DNA of 64,000 bases from Salvelinus alpinus (taxonomy: Eukaryota; Chordata; Actinopteri; Salmoniformes; Salmonidae): the NCBI RefSeq assembly GCF_045679555.1, contig NC_092100.1, positions 33,667,106-33,731,105 of the forward strand, written 5' to 3'. Below the pieces are notes generated by a model. It was not told the origin of the DNA. It was given only the letters and a program-made list of their open reading frames with translations, and ran no database searches. The position numbers were made by a program, and so were the translations under genes. Each line of letters starts with the position of its first letter. Position 1 is the first letter of the stretch. Shown piece by piece: positions 22,380 through 35,168 of the stretch.

Positions 22380-24979
22380 GTTATGATTAGGGCTGTTAAG
22401 GTGACCGTATTACCGCCACACCAGTGGTCACGAAGAGTAGTCAAATTCCACATGACCGTTTAGTCACGGTAATTAGTCTTTTCCAAGCTGTGATGCTGCT
22501 GATGGTCAATAGTAGATTACCAAACTTGCCAACTGCCTGGTACTCAGCATTCTATTGTCCCTCTCACTCTGACATCAATGCAAATGTAATCGAAAATCTA
22601 ATCAAACACTTAATGAGAGCCCATGAGCTAATGTTGCACATAATTTCTATAGGCTATGCAATTGTGTGAGAAAACAGAGTGGTGGCCTCTATTAAAAAGA
22701 GGAGCATCCCATTGGCTTTCTATAAGCTAGGCCTACTATACTTATTTATCAACTTTTCTAATATTAAGCACATTGCTTCTTTTTACAACAGGAGTATAGC
22801 CTACCTGGCTGGCATAAACAAATTAACCACGGGAAACATGTCCTCCATTCGCTATTTAAGTACATAGATGACATGCATTTTTCCCCTTGCCCCTATTTTG
22901 AGACAGGTGCATGATAATGGTCCATTCTAAATCAAAACAAATTTCACATATATTATTTAGTATATGTAAAGACAAGACTAAATCAAGAATAGTCTGATAG
23001 GTGACAATATTAGCCTATCACTTGTGAATTATATAATATTACTTGTGAATGATGCCCAGCTTAAAGCAAGAAACAATGCCTTTTTGGTGTGACTTTTTCA
23101 GATCCTAGTCACACATATGTTTTGATGCTTGTATCACAACTAAAGTGTCCAAATAACTTCTTAAAATTAAGCACATGAATCCACTTTACAAGGGGTGTAG
23201 AGCCTAACTGGCATACATAAGCAGCGCGTGAGTTTCAAGTTTGGGGAAGATAATTTTCACCATAAAAATGCACCTTTATAATAAAAGCGTTACATGCATA
23301 ATCACATTTGCGGTAACTTTTGATAATGGGGTATTCCTGCTAATGATACATTCACGCTTATAGCCTACAGCCATGTGTGCATTGCTGCTCTTATAATGTG
23401 AAGAAATAGCCTAATAGTTTATCAACATTTTAAGCTAAACATTCTGATCTGTTACGTCAGCTTCATTGAGTAAAATCGTTTTTTTTCTCGTTCTGTTAGT
23501 GGTTGTATTAATTTGGGATCTAGCGCATCCCACAACTGTCCCACACTATGTTTGGAATATTTATTTCTCGCACAGAATAGAAAAAGTCAACTTTTGTACT
23601 ATGGTGGATAGTAGATTGACATAGGCTAATGCTTTTGCTGTTTGTTAGGCCTACTCATCTTGTTGGCTGACGAAAAGTAAATGTGGACAGTTCTTCCAAT
23701 GTCTTCAATATGCGCCTCAGAATTGGATAAGGACGTGCGTAGTTGCGTCCTCGATGTGTCTGTCTTCACTTGTAGCCTGTAAGAAAGACACAATCACGTG
23801 ATGGAAAGCCATGTGGGTGAGAGGTTCTTCGGAGCATGCAGCACTCAGGGAGAAGGGAATTATCATTATTATATTCAGCCCAAGGGCACAACGGTCAGTG
23901 GCATTGATTCTTTTTTTTTATAGGGAATTACAGCCACACAAAGGGGATGCCGCCGGGAAATTCAACCCATTATCAAGTGCTTGTCAAATTGTGAGAGACT
24001 GCAGCCTGCCAAAAAAAACTAAGCAGAGCTAATTTCTTTCAAGCAACCTTTTTCAAATCATCATTAGAGTCACATCATTCAGCCTTAAATGTATTAAAAA
24101 TCAAAATATATAGCCCAACGTTTGTAGAACAAGTTATATTCATAATTCTAAATTAAGCATATACGTACACTCTAAAAACTTAAGATCCTCAAAGTACTTT
24201 GAAGAACCTTAGGGTTCTTGGCACTGAAAATGGCCTCCAAAAAGGTTCTTCCAAGAACCCCATAGGAGGTGGGGTTCATTGAGAAACCTTCTTAGTTGGT
24301 TGGGGTTCTTGCAGGAACCTAACTGCTCAACTGAAACATTTGGATTTCAAAGGACAGCAGGTGCAAACACATAACTGAGATCTTCTCAATTTAAGGTAAT
24401 GTTTGTCCCTTGTATGATCTACATTGATATTGTTTTTTGATCTATCTTTCCATATTTGTGCAAACCTTTTTAAATCAGAAAATGGACACAATTCAATTGA
24501 TATCAATAAACAAAGAGGAATATGTAGGCTATAAGAATATGTTGAAGGCTAGCTGTGTCACACCCTGATCGGTTTCACCGGTCTTGCTCTTGTCTCCACC
24601 ACCCTCCAGGTGTTTCCCATTTTCCCCATTATCCCCTGAGCATTTATACCTGTATTTTCTGTTTTTCTGTTGTCAGTTCGTCTTGTCTCGTCAAGCCTAC
24701 CATTGTGTTTTTCCGTACACCTGTTCTCTTTAGTCCCTGTTTTCTAGTGCTTCCAGTTTTGACCATTCTGCCTGCCCTGACCTTGAGCCTGCCTGCCGTT
24801 CTGTACCTTACGGACCAGGGGCGTAGCCAGATTTCTTTGGGGGGGATAGGCCTAGAAAAATTTGGATAGGCATTTTTTCTACTGTTTATTACATTTATTT
24901 TGCGATGTGCACCGTATATTATTTCGTAATACAATCGTTTTATACTAGTGCATTGTACTTTGAGCAACCTTGTTACATA

Positions 24980-26584
24980 CAGTGGGGAGAACAAGTATTT
25001 GATACACTGCCGATTTTGCAGGTTTTCCTACTTACAAAGCATGTAGAGGTCTGTCATTTTTATCATAGGTACACTTCAACTGTGAGAGACGGAATCTAAA
25101 ACAAAAATCCAGAAAATCACATTGTATGATTTTTAAGTAATTAATTTGCATTTTATTGCATGACATAAGTATTTGATCACCTACCAACCAGTAAGAATTC
25201 CGGCTCTCACAGACCTGTTAGTTTTTCTTTAAGAAGCCCTCCTGTTCTCCACTCATTACCTGTATTAACTGCACCTGTTTGAACTCGTTACCTGTATAAA
25301 AGACACCTGTCCACACACTCAATCAAACAGACTCCAACCTCTCCACAATGGCCAAGACCAGAGAGCTGTGTAAGGACATCAGGGATAAATTGTAGACCTG
25401 TACAAGGCTGGGATGGGCTACAGGACAATAGCCAAGCAGCTTGGTGAGAAGGCAACAACTGTTGGCACAATTATTAGAAAATGGAAGAAGTTCAAGATGA
25501 CGGTCAATCACCCTCGGTCTGGGGCTCCATGCAAGATCTCACCTCGTGGGGCATCAATGATCATGAGGAATGTGAGGGATCAGCCCAGAACTACACGGCA
25601 GGACCTGGTCAATGACCTGAAGAGAGCTGGGACCACAGTCTCAAAGAAAACCATTAGTAACACACTACGCCGTCATGGATTAAAATCCTGCAGCGCACGC
25701 AAGGTCCCCCTGCTCAAGCCAGCGCATGTCCAGGCCCGTCTGAAGTTTGCCAATGACCATCTGGATGATCCAGAGGAGGAATGGGAGAAGGTCATGTGGT
25801 CTGATGAGACAAAAATAGAGCTTTTTGCTCTAAACTCCACTCGCCGTGTTTGGAGGAATAGAAGGATGAGTACAACCCCAAGAACACCATCCCAACCGTG
25901 AAGCATGGAGGTGGAAACATCATTCTTTGGGGATGCTTTTCTGCAACGGGGACAGGACTACTGCACCGTATTGAGGGGAGGATGGATGGGGCCATGTATT
26001 GCGAGATCTTGGCCAACAACCTCTTTCCCTCAGTAAGAGCATTGAAGATGGGTCGTGGCTGGGTCTTCCAGCATGTCAACGACCTGAAACACACAGCCAG
26101 AGCAACTAAGGAGTGGCTTCGTAAGAAGCATCTCAAGGTCCTGGAGTGGCCTAGCCAGTCTCCAGACCTGAACCCAATAGAAAATCTTTGGAGGGAGCTG
26201 AAAGTCCGTATTGCCCAGCGACAGCCCTGAAACCTGAAGGATCTGGAGAAGGTCTGTATGGAGGAGTGGGCCAAAATCAATGCTGCAGTGTGTGCAAACC
26301 TGGTCAAGAACTACAGGAAACGTATGATCTCTGTAATTGCAAACAAAGGTTTCTGTACCAAATATTAAGTTCTGCTTTTCTGATGTATCAAATACTTATG
26401 TCATGCAATAAAATGCAAATTAATTACTTAAAAATCATACAATTTGATTTTCTGGATTTTTGTTTTAGATTCCGTCTCTCACAGTTGAAGTGTACCTATG
26501 ATAAAAATTACAGACCTCTACATGCTTTGTAAGTAGGAAAACCTGCAAAATCAGCAGTGTATCAAATACTTGTTCTCCCCACTG
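24980..26584 (+). mobile_element. Tc1-like transposon, copy 2 of the 1,605-bp family
   Basis: Ends are CAGTGGGGAGAACAAGTATT inward, with TA at 24,978-24,979 and 26,585-26,586. Length equals that of the copy at 11,004-12,608, from which it differs by scattered substitutions. Confidence 0.95.
25348..26346 (+). pseudogene. Tc1-like transposase, same two frameshifts plus a stop
   Basis: It carries the same lost base after MAKTREL (near 25,389) and the same shift near 25,860 as the copy at 11,372. It has the DNA-binding region at 25,413-25,700 and the first catalytic Asp in [10 protein letters not shown]. The second-Asp motif here reads [10 protein letters not shown], a changed site, followed by NPIENLW. 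A stop interrupts RQP at 26,227, and the normal terminal stop is lost. It is more decayed than copy 1. Confidence 0.9.
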
Positions 26585-26788
26585 TATATAAATAATTACC
26601 TATTCCAGCATATTAAAATAAGACAGTAACTTTAGACCAGTTGCCAACAACATAAAACTCATCTTCAAGCACACTTTAATCTCGATGGGCAAACAAGCCT
26701 ATATTTGATATTACCATTTATACCACGGTGGGCAGTAGTACTATAAAAAGGTACCTTACCTTTTAGTAGACGTATCATAAGGCGTGAC

Positions 26789-28914
26789 CTACATCACAAG
26801 GCGCAGACGGCGAGGCTTTGAGTTGAATATGGTGATGATTTCATCATAATCCAATTTATCTGTCAGGTCACACTCAAAAGACAGCAAACTGAAGTGGTTC
26901 AGCCGGGCGCTTGTCATTGATGTGCGAAGACGATTTTTTATCCTAGTTGTTGTTGAGAAAAGTCTCTCCACACTGCATGATGTCATTGAAAGTGTGACAA
27001 TGATCCTTAACAGAGAGTTTATATTAGGGAAAATATCATATGGGCAGCTGTCAAGTACACTCATTATGGAGGAAAAGTCACTCTCCCATGTTCATTTTGC
27101 GACTCAACTGCTGAATAAAAACAGTGAATTCAGAATCCTCAACTGATATTGCATAATGATCTCATGTGGTCTTCAGCTGCACTTTAAGGCAGGTTTGGGA
27201 ATCTTTGGAAAAGGAGGCTGCCGCTTGCATGATCCCATATGCGTCTTCTTGAAATCTTGAGTTTAACTCAGTAATCTGTCTGTCTAGAATATTGTTCCAA
27301 AGTTGCCTCAGGTCTCTGTCACTCTTGATGCTGGATGTTTTCCCTAATGAAGTTGTGACTACACTGTCTGACAAATTTACAGGCAGTTTTCACTGCCGTG
27401 ATGCGCTCCCATCCCAATTTTTACAATAAAAACTTATTGTCCTGGATTTGTTGTAAGAGGGCATCGGCTTCTAATTTGGTTTGTCCAGAAGCCTCTGAAA
27501 AATGTGCAAGAACTTCTAAAATGACATCTAGCAGTAACAGCATTTTAATCACAGACCCTGATTTTGAACTCCAACGTACATCCGTGGATCTTTCTAGCTC
27601 GATACATGGTCTATCGGGATGGAATTCTTTCTGTACTTCTATGAATGGAGCATGTCTGTGGGATCCACTCATAAATGTGTGTAGCTGGTTTACTGTGTCA
27701 AAGAAAGAACTGACATGTCGACACTTTTGCCGCGGTGTACAGAACCAAATTCAAACGGTGGGAGTTGCAATGTACATATAATGCTTGCTTAAATGTTTGC
27801 TTTAGTAGGACATGTACCCCTCCTCTGTTCCCTGACATGACTGAAGCGCCATCAAAACAAAAACCCACACACAGAGTGGGATCCAACTCCAGGGGTTGCA
27901 ACACTTCAAGTATTTTCAGAGAAATTCCTTGTGCAGACAAATCAGCAGTTTCCATAAACCCAACAGCTCTTTCTTTAATCATTCCAGTATGAATGTATCC
28001 AATGCACACAGCAATAAGTTCTCGTTTAGATTGATCTTTATATTAATCTACTAGTATGGCAAAATACATGGAAGGCACAGAATGAACTTCATCTTTTATC
28101 CTGCACAGTAACAATGATGCTGCACACTCCAGCATCTCGTTCTGAATTTCGGGGCTCATAAGTGTGGCATTGCGAGGTAGCTCATTAAGCCTGTTCTGTA
28201 ATTCTGAGTCATACTTTGAGATGAAATTGAAGATTTCTAAAAAGTTACCTTTGTTGATTGCCTCTTGGGTTTCTCTATGCCCTCTGAGTGGAATATCCTG
28301 CTTTGCACACATTAGAACAATATCTATGACCACTTTAACATGTGCACGGTTTCTTTCTATAAAATCCATGTTTGCATCACCGTGTATTTGGTTCAACACA
28401 GTCCCACGCTTCTCGTGTTTGCAGCAAGCATTTCTTGTGACTATCCAGTTTTTAAATCCATCTCATACAAATCTGAATTCGACATTTGCCCAAGTGCCTA
28501 CAAAACTTTTTATTTTGCTTTACTATACTCAATCCACACGAACTGGTCATACCACCTTGAAGAGAAGCAGCGTGATTTGCCATTTATCATACTTGAAGGG
28601 AACTTTGCTAGCTTTGGTTGACAGGCTGGTTCATCAACGGCAGACAAATCTGTCGGTGGACCTACTGCAGGTTCACCCCCGCCCGCAGCATCAAGAATGA
28701 GAGGAGACAGTGGGGTAGGCAAGCATGTCTGGCTCAATGTGGCATTGGCGGTTGTGATGGCGATTTTGGTTGTTTCAATCCTGGCACCACCTGTTAATGT
28801 CTCATTCTGGAAGCTATCGGTAGATTCATCCAAATTATTTTCTGGCACACACTCTTTTATCCCCAGACATCTTTTTTTTTTTTTAAACCTAGCGATCGAC
28901 ATTTGGTTTGCCAT
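26789..28914 (-). pseudogene. hAT transposase (ZMYM1/DUF4371-like), broken
   Basis: The N-terminus at 28,914 (MANQMSIARFKKKKRCLG) leads to KFPSSMINGKSRCFSSRWYD, which resembles the TTF-type zinc-finger region of ZMYM1-like hAT proteins. The middle pieces read EILEIFNFIS.. then PEIQNEMLECAASLLLCRIK (28,043-28,399), VGFCFDGASVMSGNRGGVH with VHCNSHRLNLVL (27,698-28,009) and STDVRWSSKS (27,421-27,672). The C-terminal hAT dimerisation domain is clear at 26,789-27,064 (SCSVERLFSTTTRIKNRLRT). A stop at about 28,043, frameshifts and a missing stretch near 28,400-28,510 disable it. Confidence 0.85.
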
Positions 28915-29411
28915 TGCTAGAACTACTAAATCACCTTAGCTGGTGAGTCAATTCGAGTAAGCTAGCATGGTAGAGCTTGCTAGCTTATGCGCTACAAAGT
29001 TTATCCACGTGACGTTGTTCAGGTAAACCACCATATGATTTTTTTTTGTAAATGTAACCAATAGTCGGAAGCCAACTTGTTTGTTGCGGACTATTTCTTT
29101 GTTACATTATATTAAAATGACCCATAGAAAATAAATCTCACATGCATTTCTTTTAAACATGTAATAAAATTTATACAAATAGAAATGTATATTGAATAAT
29201 AATAATAATTCGAATAACTTTTTAGGGGTAAGCCTGAGATCAAACTGGCCTACCCAGGCCTACGCCACTGTTACGGACGCTGCCCTGGATTACCGACCTC
29301 TGCCTGGCCTTGACCTGTCGTTTGCCTGACCCCTGTTTTGTAAATAAAGTTCTGTGATTAAAATTGTCTGCATCTGGGTCTTATCCTGAGTTCTGATTGT
29401 ATGAACTGGCC

Positions 29412-30430
29412 ATGACTGACCCAGTAGACTCGGACCAGCTCCGCAATGCTATCTCCTCCCAAGGAGCCACCATTGGGAGACACAAGTAGTTACTTCGAGG
29501 TCTTATAGGATTCCCAACCTTGGTGGAACGCCATGACCTTGCCTTGAATACATTGCTGGAGCAATTCCGCGGAATGTCTGTTAGGCAGACAGCCACGACA
29601 GTAACCACCCAGCCCCTCAGGAACCCCGCTGTTAGCAACTCTCCAGGCCACCCCGGCATCCCGAGAACCCTGCTTACCTCCTCCGGAACGTTTCTCTCAG
29701 TGTTCCCCCATCTTCGAGCTGCAGCCCGTGTCCGTTAACTCGGACCGCTCGAAGATAGCATACCTCATAAAGCTGATGTCCGGGAGGGCCCTCAATTGGG
29801 CTACGACGGTATGGGAACAACAGTCAGCCGTGTGCTTCAGTCTTGAGGAGTTCGTGGTTGAGGTGAAAAATGTTTCCGATTCTCTGTTGTCCAGGAGATA
29901 GGCTGCCCGGTAGTTACTCCAGCTTCGTCAAGAATTCTGCAGTGTGGCAGACAATGCTGTTGATTTCTGAATGTTGGCAGCCGAGAGTGCCTGGAACCCA
30001 TAATCCCTGTTCGACACCTTCCTCAACGGATTATCGGAGGAGGTGAAAGACGAGCTTGCAGCCCAGGAGCTGCCTATGGATCTCGACTCGCTCATCACCT
30101 TGACCATGCGGATCGATGGGTGGCTACGGGAACACAGGAGGGAGAGGAAGTCTGATTCCGGTCCCACTCGATCGTCCAAGGATCCCACCTCGCCTCCGAG
30201 GAATCCCAGAAGTCCCCGGTGTCTACGTTTCCGAGAGAATCCGACGTTACCCGAGTTCTCCCGAGAGTCTCCGAGGTCAGCCGACTAGTCTCTTCCGGAG
30301 CCGATGCAACTCGACAGAGCTAGGTTCTCTCCAGCTGAATGTTTACGCAGACTTAATACCAATAGTTGTCTGTATTGCGGGACTACTGGTCATTACGTGT
30401 CTACCTGTCCAAAACCTCTTAAGGATCAGC
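29412..30430 (+). pseudogene. Gypsy gag with CCHC zinc knuckle
   Basis: The ATG at 29,412 opens MTDPVDSDQLRNAISSQGA and meets a stop within 30 codons. Other frames give gag-like text (PRYRGLLRLR.. and EVKDELAAQELPMDLDSLI at 30,043). Near 30,367-30,414 the sequence encodes CLYCGTTGHYVSTC, an intact CX2CX4HX4C knuckle of retrotransposon nucleocapsids. At least three frame breaks are present. Confidence 0.8.
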
Positions 30431-32029
30431 CCCTTTTTTCAATTTTCACCTAAAATTATATACCCAAATCTAACTGCCTGTAGCTCAGGCATTGAAGCAA
30501 GGATATGCATATTATTGATACCAATTGAATGGAAATTAATGTAGGAGAATATAACACATTAGATCTGGTAAAAGAATATACAAAGAAAAAACGCCATTTT
30601 TTTTGTCTTTTTTTGTATCATCTTTGAAATGCAAGAGAAAAGCCACACATTCAGCTAGGAAGCTGGAGGTAATTTAGATGGTGTCCACAAGAGGGAAGCA
30701 GTGTATGTACAAAGTTTGACCGATAACTTCCACAATGAGCAATCTACATGACATTTAGTATGAAGTCACCCAGGTGTTCTTCACAATTTGCCCAAATGTA
30801 CCCAAGTGGCCTCCAAATGGCCGAATTGGTAAATTGATACATTTTCAAGAACATAGCTATAGAAAACATAAAAAATGCTATGCTAATGAAAATACATGTA
30901 TAACACTCCCAGGAATGTCATACATTATGGATCATTAGCTTCCCTACATAAAATGTGCTAACAGGAGACGTGACAATAATGCTGATCCAATGTCTCCAAA
31001 CACAGAAGTGAAATATTTAAGATAAGGGCCAAGTTAGCAGCCAACTGATCTAATGTCATAAGGGAACACACCACAAACAAAACACAAAGTTTAAAAAAAT
31101 TCTAAAAGAAAATAGTACACACTATTTACAAATACAGTATTTAGAACACCCTCCACACAAGATTGTGCTGCTGGTCTCTTCTGCTGTAAAGCACTTACCA
31201 TCCTCTACTTGTAGGCTGGCTGGGTATTCACACCTCTAGATGGCCGGGCGGGGATTTGTTGTGGAGCCAGAGAGAGCAGCAGTCAGACTAAGTCGGGGAT
31301 GGAGGACTTGAATGTGATCTCTTGGAAGTCAGTCTTTACCACTATTGAAGATCTTTTTTTATCAGTAAGAACTGAAGTGTATTACTTATTTTATTGAACC
31401 TTTATTTTAACAATACAATAACAACACATCTATAAACATATATTATATATAATGGAAAACACTGTGGTGAAGTGTGTGTACCAATTATTATTATTTTGTT
31501 TAATTAACCTATATTTAACTAGGCAAGTCAGTACAAATTCTTAATTACAATGACGCCTACCCCGGCCAAACCCGGACGACGCTGGGCCAATTGTGCACTG
31601 CCCTATGGGACTCCCAATCACGGCCGGATGTGATGCAGCCTGTATTCGAACCAGGTCCTGCAGTGTGTTAGACCACTGCGCCAGTCGGGAGCCCAATGTG
31701 TATTATAGTATGTTGACTTGGACATGTTGTGGCTTTCAGATTTACAATATAAAATAACATAAATGTAAAGCCTGGTATTTCACTTACCAGTCTAAGGTAG
31801 CGTCCTCTCCTTTAGCTGTTGTCTATGACACTTTCCCGGAAGATTTCTGCTAGAATAACATCCAAAATCTGTATACCGTGACTTTGATTTAGCTTTTCCA
31901 GCATTAGTAGCCATATTGTAAGTTCGAAATTGTGTGATTGTGTGAAGAACAAAGGGATTCCACCTACTCTCGTAAAGCACAGCTCATTGGCTATCTAGCT
32001 AGCTAGGTTTCAACACGATAGGTGGTCAC
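30431..32029. mobile_element. Insertions in the gypsy gag/protease region (TTAA-type repeat, SINE, unidentified DNA)
   Basis: The start (30,420-30,650) resembles the repeat at 47,215-47,855 (shared CATACCCAAATCTAACTGCC type block). A SINE lies at 31,499-31,694 on the minus strand. The rest is AT-rich with no convincing frame and was not identified. Confidence 0.5.
31499..31694 (-). mobile_element. tRNA-derived SINE (GGGCTCCCGA type)
   Basis: On the minus strand it reads GGGCTCCCGACTGGCGCAGT, then a B box GGTTCGAATAC, then GGCCCAGCGTCGTCCGGG and the tail ACTTGCCTAGTTAAATATA. The tail is shared with the HpaI-type SINEs. Confidence 0.88.
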
Positions 32030-32165
32030 TTGACAAAGATACAGTCAATCAAGTGAACACCACCAGTGTCTTCGGCACACAATGATGCCGTACCTTCCTG
32101 GCTAAAATTGGAGACTATGCAGTTCATGCTCATCAAGTCTCCTCAGGTATCCGTGGTATTGGGGT

Positions 32166-32567
32166 TGTGATGACCCTCCCACTCAGTCTGCCAAAATGTT
32201 TCTCTTTGCTCTTGTTTTTCTTAATAGGATGTTGGTGGGCGGAGTCGTCAGCGAAATGGGACACACCTGGGCTCGGGTGTGTCCTGGGGATTAATACACC
32301 TCATTAATACACCCCATTCATTGAGGAGACTCTCCAAGCAGACACACTGTATTTTTGGTTGTGGCATTTTCTGGTTTGTTTGCTTTGGCACCTTTCAACA
32401 CTCCTCATTATCACCAACTATGTACAAAACCACTCCATTACACTACTGAATACACACACCATTGTTATTTGTATATAGTTTACTTTGTTGAATAAATATA
32501 TTTGTATTATTCTGTTATCTCCACGTTGTCTCCCTCTTTGTTACAGGCCACGAGACGGTTCGTGAAA
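32166..32567 (+). mobile_element. LTR-like insertion in the gypsy protease/RT junction
   Basis: GGGT stands at 32,162-32,165 and 32,568-32,571. Removing 402 bp rejoins SPQVSVVLG to the following SWLHRHN, an ordinary gypsy protease/RT junction. The insert starts TGTGATGACCCTCC and has AATAAA near 32,490, which suggests an LTR. The end does not read CA, so the class is not certain. Confidence 0.55.
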
Positions 32568-32571
32568 GGGT

Positions 32572-34935
32572 TCTCATGGCTCCATCGTCACAATACCCTC
32601 ATCAACTGGACTGCTGGTGCTATCATGGGCTGTAGCCCTTTCTGCCACGCTCATTGCCTGAAGTTGGCGCAGCCTGCCCTGGGACGTCTTCCTGTGGGCT
32701 CGGTAAGAAGCCTCGGACCTCTCTGCCAGTCCCGCGGAGTACCAGGACCTCCGGGAGGTTTTCAACAAGGCCAGGCCACTTCACTTCCTCCGCATCGACC
32801 CTATGACTGCGTGATCGACCTTCTCCCGGGCACTACACGCCCCCGGGGACGGCTGTATTCACTGTCGGGCCTGGAGACCAAAGCTATGGAAACGTACATC
32901 GAGGGACAAAACCCTGCGCCCGTGCATCGACTACCGGGGCTTCAATGACATCACGGTTAAGAACCGCTACCCACCACCACTCATCGCTTCAGCTTTCGAG
33001 CCGCTCCAGGGTGCCACCATTTTCTAATAAGTTGTACCTGCAGAACACCTACAATTTGGTGCGGATACGGGAAGGTGACGAGTGGAAGACAGTCCTCAAC
33101 ATGGCTAGCAGACTCTAAAAATACCTGGTAATGCCATTCAGTCTGACCAACGCTCCTGGTGTGTTCCAGGCCCTAGTTAACAATGTTCTCTGTGACATGT
33201 TGAACCGGTTCATGTTTGTCTACCTCGACGACATCCTCGTCTTTTCCCGCTCAGCTCAAGAACACGTTCTCCACATCTTTCGCCATTTTATTTGGTGTTA
33301 CAGCACCCTGGCTTCCCCCCCTTTCAGCACTCACTTCTCCCAAGGTCCTGTTCACGTGATCCCTTGCTGCAGACAGGGCGTTCCTGGACCTTAAGCACTG
33401 CTTCACCACAGCTCCCATAGTGATCCATCCGGACCCGTTCCGTCAGTTTCTGGTGGAGGTCGACGCTTCGGACGTCGGAGTCTGGGCTGTCTGGCCTGGA
33501 CCATAAGCTGCATCCCTGCGCCTCCTTCTCCCATCGTCTTAATGCCACAGAGAGGATTTACGATGTGGGAAATCGAGAACTACTCGCGGTGAAGATGTTG
33601 TTGGAGGAGTGGAGGCACGGGTTAGAAGGGGTGGAAAATCCATTCATTGTGTGGATGGATTGCAAAAACCTGGAATATCTCTGCACCACCAAGCAAGCTC
33701 GATGGGTTCAACTTCACCATCTCCTACCACCCGGGATCCAAGAATGCGCCAGATGCGCTTTCACGTCACTATAGCTCCGCTGCTACACTCTTGGACCCCG
33801 AGACCACCCTTTCAACCTCGTGTCTTGCAGCTGCACTCATCTGAGGAGTAGAGAACCAGCAGGAGTGGGCCATGGGGGGGCCCGGCTAACTGGATGTTTG
33901 TCCCAGACGCTGCCCACTCCCTGCTCCCAGGTCCTGGAATGGGCTCATTCCTCCAAGTTTGCCTGTCACCCTGGCTCCCGTCGGACCCTGGCCTTTGTTC
34001 GACAACTCTTTTGGTGGCCTACCATGGTCCCCGACTTATCCGCGTTTCTGTTGCCGGATGCACTGTCTGTCTCAGAATGAGACTCCTCGGCAAGCTCCGG
34101 CTGGCCTCCTTCAACCACTTCCTGTCCCTCACCGTCCCTGGTCACATATCTCTGGACTTCATCACTGGTCTCCCTCAGTCTGATGGCAACACCACTTTCC
34201 TTATGGTGGTGGACAGGTTTTCCAAAGTCACCCATTTCATTCCCCTCCCCAAGCTACCCTCAGCCAAGAAGATGGCCCAGCTCACAGTGAAGCACGTCTT
34301 CCGGATTCATAGACTTCCGGTTGACATGGTCTCTGACCATGGTCCTCAGTTCTCGTCTTGGTTCTGGAAGGCGTTCTGCACAGTCATCGGGTTGTCGGCC
34401 AGCCGGTCCTCCGGGTTTCAACCCCAGTCTAACGGCCAGTCGGAGCAAGCCAATCAGGACCTGGAGACGAGTCTTCGCTGGCTCGTCTCCGTCAACCCCA
34501 CCACCTGGAGCCAGCAACTTGTGTGGGTGCTCCCCTGCTCAGCCACTGGTCTCTCACCTTTCGAGTGTTCGGTGGGTTATCAGCTCCCGCTCTTCCATCT
34601 GCCTAGATGTTCATCCGCCGCTGTCGCCGTACCTGGAAGAGAGCCCGGTCTGCTCTTCTCAAGACCACCTCCAGGTATCGACGTCAGGTGGACCGCCCCA
34701 GGACCCCGGCTCCCCGCTATCGTCTCGGGCAGAGGGTATGGCTGTCCACTTGGGATCTGCCCCTCTGGGTGGAGTCCCGCAAACTGTCCCCCCTTTTATC
34801 GGCCCTTTCCCATCTCTAAGATTCTTAGTCCCTCTGCTGTTTGTCTTCTGTTGCCCATCACCCTCCGTATACATCCCACTTTTCATGTATCATGGATTAA
34901 ACCACTGTCTCACAGCCCTCTGTCTCCTCTTTTAA
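32572..34935 (+). pseudogene. Gypsy pol: RT, RNase H and integrase, broken
   Basis: RT begins with [18 protein letters not shown] (32,815). [36 protein letters not shown] and the catalytic [12 protein letters not shown] (33,131-33,394) follow. RNase H has [12 protein letters not shown] (33,440) and a shifted [20 protein letters not shown]. The integrase shows its core ([20 protein letters not shown], then DMVSDHGPQFSSWFWK, 34,140-34,400), and near the end FHVSWIKPLS, as in gypsy chromodomain linkers. Several frame breaks and a deletion after the YLDD block make it inactive. The 3' LTR is missing. Confidence 0.9.
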
Positions 34936-35040
34936 AGGGTTCTTCAAAGAACTTATAGGGGATCCTCCATAGTTTCAATTTGAAGAACCCCTAAAGGATA
35001 CTCCAGGAACCTTTTCTTTTTAGAATCTATTTCTTTGTGA

Positions 35041-35168
35041 ACCTCTTCAGGATCAGTGGGTCTCCCGCAGGATGGGTGAGATAATGTAGGCTAATGTGAT
35101 TAGCAGGTGGTTGTAAGTAACAAGAACATTTCCCAGGACATAGACATATCTGATATTGGCAGAAAGCT
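35041..35168 (-). repeat. Fragment of a TTAA-type repeat
   Basis: It matches, inverted, the end of the repeat at 47,700-47,850 (CCAATATCCGATATGTCTAT, CATTAGCCTACATTAGC blocks). It begins ACCTCTTCAGGATCAG, similar to the repeat start at 30,413. Confidence 0.6.

Larger units (their letters stand above)
24816..29270 (-). mobile_element. hAT transposon inserted in the gypsy 5' LTR
   Basis: TTACGGAC stands at 24,808-24,815 and again at 29,271-29,278, a perfect 8-bp TSD. The ends are CAGGGGCGTAG and, inverted, CAGTGGCGTAG. The transposase is on the minus strand. A Tc1 (24,980-26,584) lies inside near the 3' end. Confidence 0.95.
24556..34935 (+). mobile_element. Ty3/gypsy LTR retrotransposon, decayed, with nested insertions
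   Basis: The 5' LTR starts TGTCACACCCTGATCGG at 24,556 and ends near 29,400 after interruption by a hAT. Then gag (29,412-30,430), protease remnant (about 32,030-32,165), RT, RNase H and integrase follow on the plus strand. No 3' LTR is seen; the element stops at about 34,935. An LTR fragment of the same family lies at 45,781-46,057. Confidence 0.88.
24168..35031. mobile_element. GGTTCTT-rich TIR element split by the gypsy element
   Basis: The left end CTCTAAAAACTTAAGATCC is answered at 34,990-35,031 by an inverted end (CCTTTTCTTTTTAGAATCT). Both flanks carry GGGTTCTT/AAGAACCC blocks. The sequence resembles palindromic fish MITEs (compare 3541-3800). That the two ends belong to one element is an inference; no TSD was found. 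Confidence 0.45.
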
